From positions 1 through 64,000 of the forward strand of contig DASZLL010000029.1 of the NCBI GenBank assembly GCA_035552395.1: a DNA stretch of 64,000 bases, in the 5' to 3' direction. The notes under the pieces were generated by a model. That model was not told the origin of the DNA, did not search any database, and worked only from the letters and a program-made list of their open reading frames with translations. Every line of letters begins with the position of its first letter. Position 1 is the stretch's first letter. Both the position numbers and the translations under genes were made by a program. Of the stretch, positions 23,489-31,292 are shown in pieces. This DNA comes from Bog-473 sp035552395. GTDB lineage: Bacteria; Actinomycetota; Acidimicrobiia; Acidimicrobiales; RAAP-2.

Positions 23489-24782
23489 CGCGTCCGTCGG
23501 CGTCTGGGGGCTGGGCGTCGAGGGGCAGGCCAGCATCCGCCGGCTGGCGACCATAGGTGTCGTGCCCACGCTGGTGGACGACGCCCCGACGGCGTCAGAG
23601 GTGGACGGGCTCGCCGTGCGGGTCACGGCAACCGACGGTCTTACGGCCCTGTTGGCGTGTGATGTCGTCATAAAGAGCCCGGGGATCAGCCGCTACCGGC
23701 CCGAGGTCGCCACGCTCGAGGCGGCCGGAGTCCAAGTCTGCGGCGGCCTCGGGTTGTTCGTCGCGGAGGCCGATCCGTCGCGCCTCGCATGCATCACCGG
23801 GACAAAGGGCAAGAGCACCACGACGGCCATCGCCGTCCACCTGCTCACCGCCCTGGGCTACGACGCGCGCGCCGGCGGCAACATCGGGCGGCCGCCCTGG
23901 GACCCCGTCGAGGATGGCCATCCCGACTACTGGATCGTCGAGACCTCGAGCTTCCAGGTGCCCGACCTGACCCTCGCACCCCACGTGGTGGCCGTGACGT
24001 CGTTGTCGCCCGACCACCTCGACTGGCACGGCACCGTCGAGCGCTACTACGCCGACAAGTTGTCGCTGTGCACCAAGCCGGGCGTGACGGTGGCCGTGGC
24101 CGACGGCTCCGACCAGCGCCTGCGTGCGCAGGCCGCCTCGTTGGGCCCGCACGTCCGCTGGGTCGACGCGGACGAGGTGGCGCGCGACGGCGGGTGGTCG
24201 TCGCAGCTCGGGCTGGCCGGCCCGCACAACGCGCGCAACGCCTCGATCGCCCGGGCCGTGCTCGTCGGGTTGGGGATCCCGGGCGCGGCGGACGAGCAGG
24301 CGTTGGCGCGGGCCGCGGCCGGCTTCGACGGCCTGCCCAGCCGGTTCCGCTCGCTCGGCGTGATCGGCGGCGTGGAATTCGTCGACGACGGCCTCTCGAC
24401 GAACGTGCTGCCCGCGCAGGCCGCACTGGCCGCCTTTGCCGACCGCCCCGTTGCCCTTCTTGTGGGCGGTCACGACCGCGGCGTCGACTACGAGCCGCTG
24501 GCCGCGACGGTGGCCGAGCGCACGGCCCCGACGCTCGTGGTGACGATGCCCGACAACGGCCCGCGCATCGGGAGCGCCGTTCGGGCGGTCAGCGACGGCA
24601 GCGTCCAGGTGGTGGACGCCGACGGCCTCGAGGCCGCCGTCGACGCTGCAGTCGCGTGGGCCGAGGCCGGTGGTGTCGTGCTCCTGTCGCCGGCCGCACC
24701 CAGCTTCGGGCGCTTCGGCGACTATCGAGAGCGGTCGGCCGCCTTCGCCGAGGCGGCGGGGCGGTACGGACCGCTCAGCTGA
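23454..24782 (+). CDS. murD2: UDP-MurNAc-L-alanine-L-glutamate ligase (MurD2)
   Basis: A 442-residue Mur ligase. The N-terminal UDP-binding domain opens VGVWGLGVEGQASIRRL; the ATP site is ITGTKGKSTTTAIAVHLL; downstream are WIVETSSFQVPDL, SLSPDHLDWHGTVERYYADK and the C-terminal LVGGHDRGVDYEPLA and VLLSPAAPSFGRFGDYRER, all MurD-like. Because it overlaps murL, it probably adds L-glutamate (MurD2) rather than D-glutamate to UDP-MurNAc-L-Ala, leaving epimerisation to MurL. A plain MurD activity with D-Glu cannot be excluded from sequence. ATG 23454 has GGAG 4 nt upstream. This murD is away from the usual division/cell-wall cluster. Confidence 0.88.
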   Translation: MRQPTSWSSLADASVGVWGLGVEGQASIRRLATIGVVPTLVDDAPTASEVDGLAVRVTATDGLTALLACDVVIKSPGISRYRPEVATLEAAGVQVCGGLGLFVAEADPSRLACITGTKGKSTTTAIAVHLLTALGYDARAGGNIGRPPWDPVEDGHPDYWIVETSSFQVPDLTLAPHVVAVTSLSPDHLDWHGTVERYYADKLSLCTKPGVTVAVADGSDQRLRAQAASLGPHVRWVDADEVARDGGWSSQLGLAGPHNARNASIARAVLVGLGIPGAADEQALARAAAGFDGLPSRFRSLGVIGGVEFVDDGLSTNVLPAQAALAAFADRPVALLVGGHDRGVDYEPLAATVAERTAPTLVVTMPDNGPRIGSAVRAVSDGSVQVVDADGLEAAVDAAVAWAEAGGVVLLSPAAPSFGRFGDYRERSAAFAEAAGRYGPLS

Positions 24783-24788
24783 GCAGGG

Positions 24789-25448
24789 TCAGCAGGCGGC
24801 GCCTGCGGGCGCCAGCTCCTCGCGCTCGCTCAGGAAGAGCCACCACGAGTCGGCCGAGACAATCGCCGCCGCTTGGACGACGTCGGGATCTGCGCCCAGC
24901 TCAGCCAGCGCCTCCATCGACCATCCGGCGTGGTCAACCTCTTGGGTGCGGTGCACGTCCCAGAAGCGCGTGCCCTGCTCGTCCATGCCGTAGTGGTTCC
25001 GCAACCCGTCCGACTTGGACGCCGCGATGTCGGCCGCCTGGATCTCGTAGGCGGCCACCATGGCCAGCGCGGCGGCCGGGTCCGTCGCCGCCGCCGTGCG
25101 CACAAGCGCCAACAGCGCAGCGGTCGACGGGGTGGCCGGTGCATCGGGCGTCGCCCCAGCCGCCTTGGCAAACGACTCGAACAGCTGGACGTGCGGCTCG
25201 GGTAACCCGAGCTCGTCCGACAGGTTCGCCTCGACCAGCGTGCGGGCGCGGCCTTCGGGCAGCGCCGACGCGATCGCCGACAATGTCACAGGGAGCTCGC
25301 GCTCGATGTGCCGGTACTGCTCCGCGTAGGCAGCCAACTCGCCCTCGGTGAGGGTTCCGGCTTCCCAACGACGGTAGAACGGGTGCGTGAGCAAGTGACG
25401 TCCGACAATCGCCTCCGCCAGCACCTCATGAATCCTTTGAGTGTGCAT
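24789..25448 (-). CDS. CADD-like di-metal oxygenase, candidate p-aminobenzoate synthase
   Basis: A 219-residue heme-oxygenase-fold protein close to chlamydial CADD, which makes p-aminobenzoate from one of its own tyrosines. The segments HLLTHPFYRRWEAGTLT and AYAEQYRHIERELP align with CADD. Compared with CADD from memory, the source Tyr27 is Tyr25 here, Tyr141 is Tyr134, and Lys152 is Lys145 with the same 11-residue spacing. The metal ligands are Glu79, His86, Glu135, His166, Glu170 (Asp in CADD) and His173, all in register. TenA and PqqC have the same fold but not this set. Folate genes are in this window and no pabA/B/C is seen. It ends 6 nt after murD2 in convergent orientation. Confidence 0.75.
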   Translation of the reverse strand: MHTQRIHEVLAEAIVGRHLLTHPFYRRWEAGTLTEGELAAYAEQYRHIERELPVTLSAIASALPEGRARTLVEANLSDELGLPEPHVQLFESFAKAAGATPDAPATPSTAALLALVRTAAATDPAAALAMVAAYEIQAADIAASKSDGLRNHYGMDEQGTRFWDVHRTQEVDHAGWSMEALAELGADPDVVQAAAIVSADSWWLFLSEREELAPAGAAC

Positions 25449-25521
25449 CCGGGCACCCTATCCTCTCGGACGCAGGCCATCGCCAGGCGGGCAGCTCCGG
25501 ACGGCGGGGCACAATCTGGGC

Positions 25522-26403
25522 GTGCTCAGCCTGGTCTGCTTCCTGGTGGGCGGCCTTCTCGGCTGGGGTGCGGCGCAGGGGGGACCCACGATCGAGCGGG
25601 TCTGGCCCGTTGTCCTGCGAGTTCAGATTCTCGTCACGTCCGCCACCCTCTCGTTCGCCGCGGCCTGGCGTTTGACCTCGGCCGGCGAGCTGGTCGGCCC
25701 GCTGGCGCTCGCCGGTGGGATGTGGCTCATGCTCGCGGTGTCGCTGGTCATCCGGGGCAGGCAGAGCCGAGGCGACGCCGCGCTCGAGGCGTGGGCGGTG
25801 AGCCCGAACAGCGGTTTCTGGGTCGTGCCGACCGCCGCCGCGTTCGCCGGCTCCGCCGGGGCGATGATCGCGGTGCTGGCCAACGTCATCACCTCCATCT
25901 GGGGAGGGGTGTGCGTGCACCTGATGCGGCGAGACGCGCCGGTGCGTCAGCGCCACGCCACCTCCTGGGTCGACCAGTCGCCCGTCTTGGCCTCGGTGGT
26001 GGGCCTGCTGTTGCATCTCGTCGGGACGGCGCCGGGGTGGACGGCCGACGTCCTCACCTTGGCCGGACCGCTGCTGGCCTTCTCGGGCGCGGCGCTGTTC
26101 ACCGGCTCGGTGATCCACCCGCACAACCTCTCGGTCCCCCGCCCCGACCACGCGATCCGCCGGTGGGCCTGGCTGACCGTGATCCGCGTGGTGTACTTCC
26201 TCGTCGTCACGCTGGTGGCCGTGCTGTCGGGATCGACTGCGCTCGCCGTCGTCGCCGTCCTCACCGCGCTGAGCGCGCCGTCGTTCCAACCGATCCAGCT
26301 GGCTGTGCTCTACGGGTACCGGTCCGAGGTCGTCGTCGCGGCGGTGCGCTGGGGGTGGCTGCTGGCGCCGCTCGGCCTCGGTGCAGCCGCCCTCATCCGT
26401 TGA
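25522..26403 (+). CDS. AEC-like membrane transport protein
   Basis: A 293-residue integral membrane protein with about eight to ten hydrophobic segments. The start is GTG 25522, 7 nt after CACAAT, giving a leaderless mRNA; the first residues then form a membrane helix. SPNSGFWVVPTAAAFAGSAG resembles the N-x-G-FxxxP motif of the auxin-efflux-carrier (AEC) permeases, and SPVLASVVGLLLHLVG the matching segment near the domain break. The second half has a shorter repeat. It could export an organic acid or amino acid; the substrate is unknown and the family call is moderate. Confidence 0.65.
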   Translation: MLSLVCFLVGGLLGWGAAQGGPTIERVWPVVLRVQILVTSATLSFAAAWRLTSAGELVGPLALAGGMWLMLAVSLVIRGRQSRGDAALEAWAVSPNSGFWVVPTAAAFAGSAGAMIAVLANVITSIWGGVCVHLMRRDAPVRQRHATSWVDQSPVLASVVGLLLHLVGTAPGWTADVLTLAGPLLAFSGAALFTGSVIHPHNLSVPRPDHAIRRWAWLTVIRVVYFLVVTLVAVLSGSTALAVVAVLTALSAPSFQPIQLAVLYGYRSEVVVAAVRWGWLLAPLGLGAAALIR

Positions 26404-26427
26404 GGGCCGCCGAGGGGGTTACCGAGG

Positions 26428-27018
26428 TCAGCCGGGGGGATGGCCCGACGTTCCCGCCGAGCGTCGCGACCGCAGGTTGCGATTCTTGATCCGGTTGCCA
26501 CAGACCGCCATGTCACACCAGGCGCCCCGGCCCGCATGCGAGCGGTCGTAGTAGGCCCACTGGCAGTCGGGGTTGCGGCAGGCCTTGAGCCGGGCCCAGG
26601 TCCCGTCGCGCTGCGCGTCGCGAATTAGGAGGAAAAGGGTCGCGGGCAAGGAGCCCGTGCCGGGCTCGGGCTCCAACTCGATGCCACCTCCGGGGGTAAC
26701 CACCGGCCGGTATCGAGACCCCAGCGCGAGGGCGGAGACGGCGCTTCGCTCGGCGTTGTCGGGTGCGTCGCGGTGGGCGTTGCGCACCAGCAGAGCTCGG
26801 ATCGCCTCCCGGAGCACCCTGGCTTCCACGAGATCCCGGTCCTCGAACGAGCCCGCGACGAGGCCGGCTTCGTTCAGCCAGCGCGTAGCGGTGGGGAGGT
26901 CCTCGAGGAGATCGATGCCGGTGTCGCCCTCCCACGTGTTCACGAACGACTGCACCAAGAGGAGCGGCATTGGCGCCGGCTTGGTCTCTATTTCGGGGAC
27001 CCAGCTCGGCAGCGCCAT
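26428..27018 (-). CDS. CGNR zinc-finger (ABATE-domain) transcriptional regulator
   Basis: A 196-residue protein. The C-terminus has the CGNR zinc finger, KACRNPDCQWAYYDRS then GAWCDMAVCGNRIKNRN, with four Cys ligands and a basic tail, expected to bind DNA. The N-terminal part (FVNTWEGDTGIDLLEDLPT, WLNEAGLV, LREAIRALLVRNAHRD) is the ABATE-type ligand domain. ATG 27018 lies 7 nt after TACGAT on the minus strand, so it is leaderless; a longer open frame to 27321 is rejected. It is divergent from the hypothetical gene at 27145, and a palindrome just upstream may be its operator. Confidence 0.88.
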   Translation of the reverse strand: MALPSWVPEIETKPAPMPLLLVQSFVNTWEGDTGIDLLEDLPTATRWLNEAGLVAGSFEDRDLVEARVLREAIRALLVRNAHRDAPDNAERSAVSALALGSRYRPVVTPGGGIELEPEPGTGSLPATLFLLIRDAQRDGTWARLKACRNPDCQWAYYDRSHAGRGAWCDMAVCGNRIKNRNLRSRRSAGTSGHPPG

Positions 27019-27029
27019 ATTCCCGATCG

Positions 27030-27047
27030 TAGTGGCAGTGACCACTA
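27030..27047. promoter_or_regulatory. TAGTGG-N6-CCACTA inverted repeat, candidate operator
   Basis: A perfect 6-bp inverted repeat with a 6-nt spacer lies just upstream of the CGNR gene's -10 box and 7 bp before the -35 of the divergent gene. The spacing of half-sites (12 bp centre to centre) suits a dimeric repressor. The CGNR regulator is the likely ligand. Confidence 0.45.
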
Positions 27048-27054
27048 AACGGGG

Positions 27055-27083
27055 TTGACGAGTCATTACATGACGACCATAAT
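27055..27083 (+). promoter_or_regulatory. near-consensus sigma-70 promoter
   Basis: TTGACG (27055-27060), a 17-nt spacer and CATAAT (27078-27083) match the housekeeping consensus at ten of twelve positions, the best promoter in the window. It faces the gene at 27145, leaving a leader of about 55 nt with GGAGG before its ATG. It is adjacent to the CGNR operator candidate. Confidence 0.65.
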
Positions 27084-27144
27084 GGCTTTGGTGGTCATGC
27101 CCCGCTGCCTGCCGCTGCGTGCGTCGTGGCCCGTTGGAGGACCG

Positions 27145-27606
27145 ATGATCGTGCTGCTCGAAAAGGACGGAGATCTGACGTTGCGGCGCGTCGGCTGGCG
27201 CGATCGCGTCGCGGCGCGGCTGCGGGCGGGTGCCCTGGACGCCGCGCTGGTGGCGGGGGCTTCGCCCGAGTCGAGCGTGCCGCTGGCCTTGCACGCCGAG
27301 CACTTGTGCGCCCGTTCCCAACGCCGTCTCCTGGCAAGAAGTCTGCGCCGGCTCGTCGCCGTTTCCGAGGCTCCCGCCACCCGCCGGAGCCCCGTCCCGA
27401 TCAACCGCGTGGCGGTGCGGCGCGCCGGTGGCGAACTCGAATCACTGGCCGATCGCCTGGCGGCGGACGGTCCCGTCGACGTGCGGGGTGTCGCCAAGCT
27501 GAGGGCGTTGTTGTCCGACGGGACCGGGCCCTTCTATCAGCCGGTCGGAACCGGACGCCTCGACCAAGAGCTCACCGCGGTCCGGTCGGCCATCGCTCCG
27601 CATTGA
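27145..27606 (+). CDS. conserved actinobacterial hypothetical protein
   Basis: A 153-residue soluble protein of unknown function. GGAGG lies 4 nt before ATG 27145 and a near-consensus promoter lies upstream, so expression is likely. The protein starts with a short strand (MIVLLEKDGDLTLRRVGW), then an Arg/Ala/Leu-rich helical segment (LALHAEHLCARSQRRLLARS LRRLV, read as two helices), and a C-terminal part with GPVDVRGVAKLRALLSDGTG and PFYQPVGTGRL. I recall similar sequences in other actinobacteria, always unnamed. The divergent CGNR regulator may control it. Confidence 0.75.
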   Translation: MIVLLEKDGDLTLRRVGWRDRVAARLRAGALDAALVAGASPESSVPLALHAEHLCARSQRRLLARSLRRLVAVSEAPATRRSPVPINRVAVRRAGGELESLADRLAADGPVDVRGVAKLRALLSDGTGPFYQPVGTGRLDQELTAVRSAIAPH

Positions 27607-27648
27607 CCGACCAACCTCGCCTGGCGCGAGGGATCCTCAAGTGGGACT

Positions 27649-28326
27649 TCACCCGACGCCGTGTCTGAACGCGATGCTCATTCGGGGGCCCGACGCCTTC
27701 ACCTTCGGGACGCTGTGCTCGAAGCGGCGCTGTGTCTGACCACCGGTGACGAGGAGGTCGCCCCGACCCAGCTTGAACGCACGCGACCTTCCACCGCCGT
27801 ACGGCCGCAGCAGGAACGTGCGTGGCTCACCGAGCGACACGAGGGCCACCACGGGATCCACGATCTCAGCCGGTATGCGGTCGCGGTGCCAGGCGACGCT
27901 GTCGGCGCCGTCGCGGTAGAGATTGAGCCCAACCGAATCGAACCGGACCTCGTAGCGCGCTGACAACGACGCACGAGCGTCCTCGAGCCACGCGGACGCG
28001 ACGGCGGTCTGCTCGTCGATCCTCCTCCAGGAGGTGAGTCGCGGTTCGTCGACCCTCCGGTCGTACATCCAACGACGCCTCTGGCTCCACGCGACGTCGC
28101 GCAGCAGCTCCTCGAACGCCCGGTCGGAGCCCGACGTCCAGGCCGGACAGTGGTCCACCCAGGAGTCGTCGTCGATCTGGGTTCGTTCGAGGCCGCGAAA
28201 CGAGACGTCGACGACGGTACTCTGACCTGCCCACAGTGACGGCTGCCAGGAGACGGCTGGTGCGCTCGGAGAAGGGCCCACAGGGACAGTTGTATCGGGA
28301 GGGCTCGCTCGGCCGATCGAGAGCAC
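27649..28326 (-). CDS. alkB: AlkB-like 2-oxoglutarate/Fe(II) dioxygenase
   Basis: A 225-residue protein with the iron-binding triad of AlkB enzymes: SVAWHRDRIP (HxD), RRFEHSVPK (second His) and the 2-oxoglutarate-binding Arg in PRMSIAFRHG. Upstream are RYEVRFDSVGLNLYRDGAD and VALVSLGEPRTFLLRP, also typical. It probably repairs N-alkylated bases in DNA or RNA by oxidative demethylation. The first 35 or so residues are Pro/Ser-rich and may not belong to the fold, so the GTG start at 28326 is uncertain. It overlaps nothing and sits 58 nt after the GH43 gene on the same strand. Confidence 0.88.
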   Translation of the reverse strand: MLSIGRASPPDTTVPVGPSPSAPAVSWQPSLWAGQSTVVDVSFRGLERTQIDDDSWVDHCPAWTSGSDRAFEELLRDVAWSQRRRWMYDRRVDEPRLTSWRRIDEQTAVASAWLEDARASLSARYEVRFDSVGLNLYRDGADSVAWHRDRIPAEIVDPVVALVSLGEPRTFLLRPYGGGRSRAFKLGRGDLLVTGGQTQRRFEHSVPKVKASGPRMSIAFRHGVG

Positions 28327-28384
28327 CGAATTTGGCAGACCAGCTCAACGGCCGAACCGACTGTTGCAGGGTCAGAGCAAGCGG

Positions 28385-29971
28385 TCAGGCCGTCGACGGC
28401 AATTGGTTCAGCGCGTCGACCATCACTTGCGTCGCTTCTGGAATCCGGGAGGGGCACTGGTACTGGGCCGCCAGGATGATCGTGAGATACGCGTCGTACG
28501 TGGTGAGGTTGCGCGTTTTGAGCGCGGCGAGGACCTGCTCGTAGTGCTTCTTGTTCGCGAGAGCCGTGCAAGCCGTTACTGCCGACGACATGAGTGCTGC
28601 GTCGTTCGCGGTCGCGGACACACCCGCCAGGTGCAGAACCTTGAGGTAGGCGGCCCGTGGGTCCTTCGGGAGCGACGGGTCTCCGTAATAAACCTCGGCT
28701 GCCGCGAGCGCCGCCGCCGGCTCCCGGGCGGCCAAGTGCGGGAGCTGTCCGGGCGGGAAGGCGACGAGGTCGACATACAGCCGGCGCTGCGCGCTGTTGC
28801 CGGTCTGGCCCGGGGCCAGACCGTGGTGCACCATCCAGACGATCGATCCGGTCTGGTAGAACTCTTCGCCGCCCGGCCCCTGGTCGCCCACGCCGTTGGC
28901 GTCGGAGGCCACCCACGCATGGTCGAGTGGCTTGGTGCAAGGACCGACCACCGAGGCACAACGGGCGATCCCGACCCCGTAGGTCTTGTGCCCCCAGAGG
29001 CTCCCCGAATAGAAGAGCCAGAAGTGGTCATGGTCCTCGATCATCGCCGGAGCCTCGACGAGATGGTCCTCCCACGGCTGGGTCGCCCCCAAGAGCCGAT
29101 GGGCGGGCCCGACGGTCGAGAGCCCATCGGCCGATAACTGCTGGGAGTAGATGGAGGTCGGCTCGTCGCAGCAATCGCCGTCGCTCTTCCACAAGAGCCA
29201 CGGTGTCCCCTTCGAATCAACGAAGACGCTCGGGTCGATGGCTCCGCCCTCGTCGATGGGGCAGATGAAAGCCGAGGCCGAGTTGTCGACGAAGGGACCG
29301 GTCGGGTTGGTCGCGGTGGCGCGTGACACGCACTCCGCGTTGGTCCAACCGTTGACGGTCTTGACGCAGCCGTGAGCCGGAGGCTTGCCGAGACAGCCCA
29401 GAGGCACGGTGGCCGGCGTGGAGTAGTACATGACGTACGTGCCGTCGGGCCGTGCCCACACGTCGGGAGCCCACTGATACCCCGACACCGACCAGCTGGG
29501 CACTTTCGGGAGCGCGTCACCGGAGAAATGGCCGGAGAAGCCGTCCCCCCGCGACAGCGTGATGACCGGCACGTTGGCACCGTGGTCGTACCTGGACGGC
29601 TGACTGCTCGACGCATAGAAATACAACGTGCTCCCGTCTGGGAGGGCGGTCGGGTCAGCGAAGTCTCCGTCGTAGATCGGTTCATCGCGTTCAAGTCCGG
29701 CGAGGATGTTCAGCTGCAGGCCGTTCTCACGCGTCGGATTCGCCCCGATGGGGCCCTTGGTGGCAGAACGACCCGACGGAACGTAAATCTGCGCAGTCCG
29801 GACAGACGAGGGTTTGAGGACCCGCCCGATATCGGGGGCAGTGGACCCGCTACTCCTCGTCTTCGGCGCGGCGCCCTGGCTGCAGCCCGCCAAGATGACG
29901 GTCGCCAGCAGCGCGCACGCCACCCCCCACTTCGCTCGCCCTCCACGAGCGCGTTGCAGCCCTATAGGCAT
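28385..29971 (-). CDS. GH43-family glycoside hydrolase lipoprotein with a DUF732-like tail
   Basis: A 528-residue exported protein. The signal peptide ends in the lipobox VILAGCSQ, so Cys near residue 29 should be lipidated. The beta-propeller domain (residues about 90-400) shows the three GH43 acids: DGDFADPTAL (base Asp), GGAIDPSVFVD (pKa-modulating Asp) and LVEAPAMIEDHDHFWLFYSG (acid Glu). Likely arabinofuranosidase or xylosidase activity on plant or cell-wall arabinan. The last 90 residues, with AAYLKVLHLAGV, TACTALANKKHYEQVLAAL and AAQYQCPS, resemble the mycobacterial DUF732 module. ATG 29971 lies 6 nt after TACGCT (leaderless). Confidence 0.85.
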   Translation of the reverse strand: MPIGLQRARGGRAKWGVACALLATVILAGCSQGAAPKTRSSGSTAPDIGRVLKPSSVRTAQIYVPSGRSATKGPIGANPTRENGLQLNILAGLERDEPIYDGDFADPTALPDGSTLYFYASSSQPSRYDHGANVPVITLSRGDGFSGHFSGDALPKVPSWSVSGYQWAPDVWARPDGTYVMYYSTPATVPLGCLGKPPAHGCVKTVNGWTNAECVSRATATNPTGPFVDNSASAFICPIDEGGAIDPSVFVDSKGTPWLLWKSDGDCCDEPTSIYSQQLSADGLSTVGPAHRLLGATQPWEDHLVEAPAMIEDHDHFWLFYSGSLWGHKTYGVGIARCASVVGPCTKPLDHAWVASDANGVGDQGPGGEEFYQTGSIVWMVHHGLAPGQTGNSAQRRLYVDLVAFPPGQLPHLAAREPAAALAAAEVYYGDPSLPKDPRAAYLKVLHLAGVSATANDAALMSSAVTACTALANKKHYEQVLAALKTRNLTTYDAYLTIILAAQYQCPSRIPEATQVMVDALNQLPSTA

Positions 29972-30313
29972 TGCACGAGCGTACGGCGGATCCCGGACCG
30001 GAGTCGGGTCGCAACTCTTCGGGGACCGGCACCAGCCACGGAGCCTCAGGATTCGAGCGTGAGGTCGGGACACGCACGGCCAGGCCTTCTCGATTTGGCC
30101 TCCACCACCTGTCGTCGAGCCAATCGAGCACTGGCTGATTGATGAGCCCTCGGGTTCTACGTCTCGTCGTGACCGCCGGCAAACGCCATCCCGGACCGGA
30201 CCACGAGGTGTCCGTGTCCATTGTCCATCGTCCGCCCGAACCGTTTGATGCGGCTGCGATCCCGGGCGCCATGGTCAGAGCATTTCCCGCCCGAGGTAAA
30301 TGCCTCTGAGAAC
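29972..30313. other. noncoding stretch between the GH43 gene and tRNA-Thr
   Basis: No convincing gene is seen in these 342 bp. It contains the GH43 promoter at its left end (AGCGTA, the minus-strand TACGCT, at 29978-29983). A GGAGCCT followed by gapped similarity to the tRNA-Thr 3' end occurs near 30036, too weak to call an attachment-site repeat. An open minus-strand frame with residues such as LDWLDDRWWRP is present but has no start signal or family. Confidence 0.4.
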
Positions 30314-30389
30314 TGGAGCCTGAGGTCGGACTCGAACCGACGACCTGCGCATTACGAGTGCGCTGCTCTACCGACTGAGCTACCCAGGC
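30314..30389 (-). tRNA. thrT: tRNA-Thr (anticodon CGU)
   Basis: The minus strand folds into a full cloverleaf of 76 nt: acceptor GCCTGGG paired with CTCAGGC (one G-U), D-arm GCTC/GAGC, anticodon stem GCGCA/TGCGC with loop CTCGTAA, and T-arm GTCGG-TTCGAGT-CCGAC. The anticodon CGT at 30354-30356 reads ACG (Thr). CCA is encoded at the 3' end after discriminator T. A TACACT at 30458-30463 (minus strand) about 70 nt upstream may be its -10 box. It stands alone, not in a tRNA cluster. Confidence 0.97.
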
Positions 30390-30719
30390 AGCCGCAACCG
30401 TCTCGCCCGGTACGGCACCCGTGCGGGAACTGAACACCAGGCTGGCGGCGGTGAGTCAGTGTAGGTCAGCGTGCGTCGGGCCCCGATCCCTGTGACAGGC
30501 AACGTGGACCGCCGCCTCGGTTCGGGCCCACCCCCTACGCTCGTGGATGTTTCCCCTGGTCACAACCGGCGCTGTCGGTGAACAAACGACCGCTCGGTCT
30601 CCCGAGGCTCGGGTGTCACGAGCCTGCAACGCCCCTGCAAGGGCGTCGGCGCAGAGTGGGACGGCTGGCTTGGCGGCGTCAGGGCGCGGGCGCTGCCATC
30701 GAGGGAGAGGAACTGCGCT
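30390..30719. other. intergenic region upstream of tRNA-Thr and of the first cNMP-domain gene
   Basis: No gene is seen in these 330 bp. On the minus strand, TACACT at 30458-30463 is a possible tRNA promoter element. A stem-loop ACGCCC-CTGCAA-GGGCGT occupies 30629-30646 and the palindrome CCCGAG-G-CTCGGG lies at 30601-30613; both precede the divergent cNMP-domain gene and might act in its leader or as an operator. No clear plus-strand promoter is recognised. Confidence 0.4.
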
Positions 30720-31292
30720 GTGATCGTCACGCTGGGACCCCAAGCGACCGTGGACCGCCTTGAAGCGGTTGACCAGCTCCGCGATTGCACGAGGACGCAG
30801 CTCGAAGAGGTGGCTCGACTGGCCGAACGGGTCCAGGTGGGCGAGGGAGAGGTCCTCGCCCGCGAGGGACGGATCGGGCGGGAGTTCTTCCTCATCCTTT
30901 CGGGCGACGTGGCCGTGACGCGGGATGGACGCCGCATCAACTCCCTCGGCCCGGGCAATTTCTTCGGCGAGTTGGCCGCGATGAACCAGGGCCCTCGGAA
31001 CGCAACGGTGACGGCACTGAGCGCTGTCGACGTGCTGATCATCGGGCCGCGCGAGTTCGCCGCCATGGCCGAGATCCCCGGGTTTCGCGACGCGCTGTTC
31101 AAGAGCATGGCTAACCGCCTGAGCGAGGTCGACGAACAAATAGCCGAAGCCACCGATCAGCAGGAGCGAGCGTCGGCGGATACGGCCGACAACCGCGAGT
31201 CCGCGTGCCAACGGGGGCCGGAAAGCTCCGATTCCGGTGAGCACGCGGCTTCGCATAACCTGACACCACGGTCGTACCGGAGGTGGGGATGA
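30720..31292 (+). CDS. cyclic-nucleotide-binding-domain protein (first of a tandem pair)
   Basis: A 190-residue protein with one cNMP-binding beta-roll (residues about 15-140): LRDCTRTQLEEVARLAERV, VLAREGRIGREFFLILSGDV and the phosphate-binding-cassette-like NFFGELAAMNQGPRNATVTA. There is no helix-turn-helix, so it is not a CRP-type regulator; the C-terminal 45 residues are polar and probably disordered. It may sense cAMP/cGMP and act through a partner. GTG 30720 begins directly at the domain. Its stop overlaps the ATG of the second copy (ATGA at 31289-31292), so both are made together. Confidence 0.85.
   Translation: MIVTLGPQATVDRLEAVDQLRDCTRTQLEEVARLAERVQVGEGEVLAREGRIGREFFLILSGDVAVTRDGRRINSLGPGNFFGELAAMNQGPRNATVTALSAVDVLIIGPREFAAMAEIPGFRDALFKSMANRLSEVDEQIAEATDQQERASADTADNRESACQRGPESSDSGEHAASHNLTPRSYRRWG

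Noticed and set aside
30036..30070. possible partial copy of the tRNA-Thr 3' end (attachment-site repeat)
   Set aside because: Only GGAGCCT plus gapped similarity is shared; no integrase gene or second clear repeat is present, so an integrated element is not supported.
30601..30613. CCCGAG-G-CTCGGG as a terminator
   Set aside because: The loop would be one base and no T-tract follows; at most a protein-binding palindrome.
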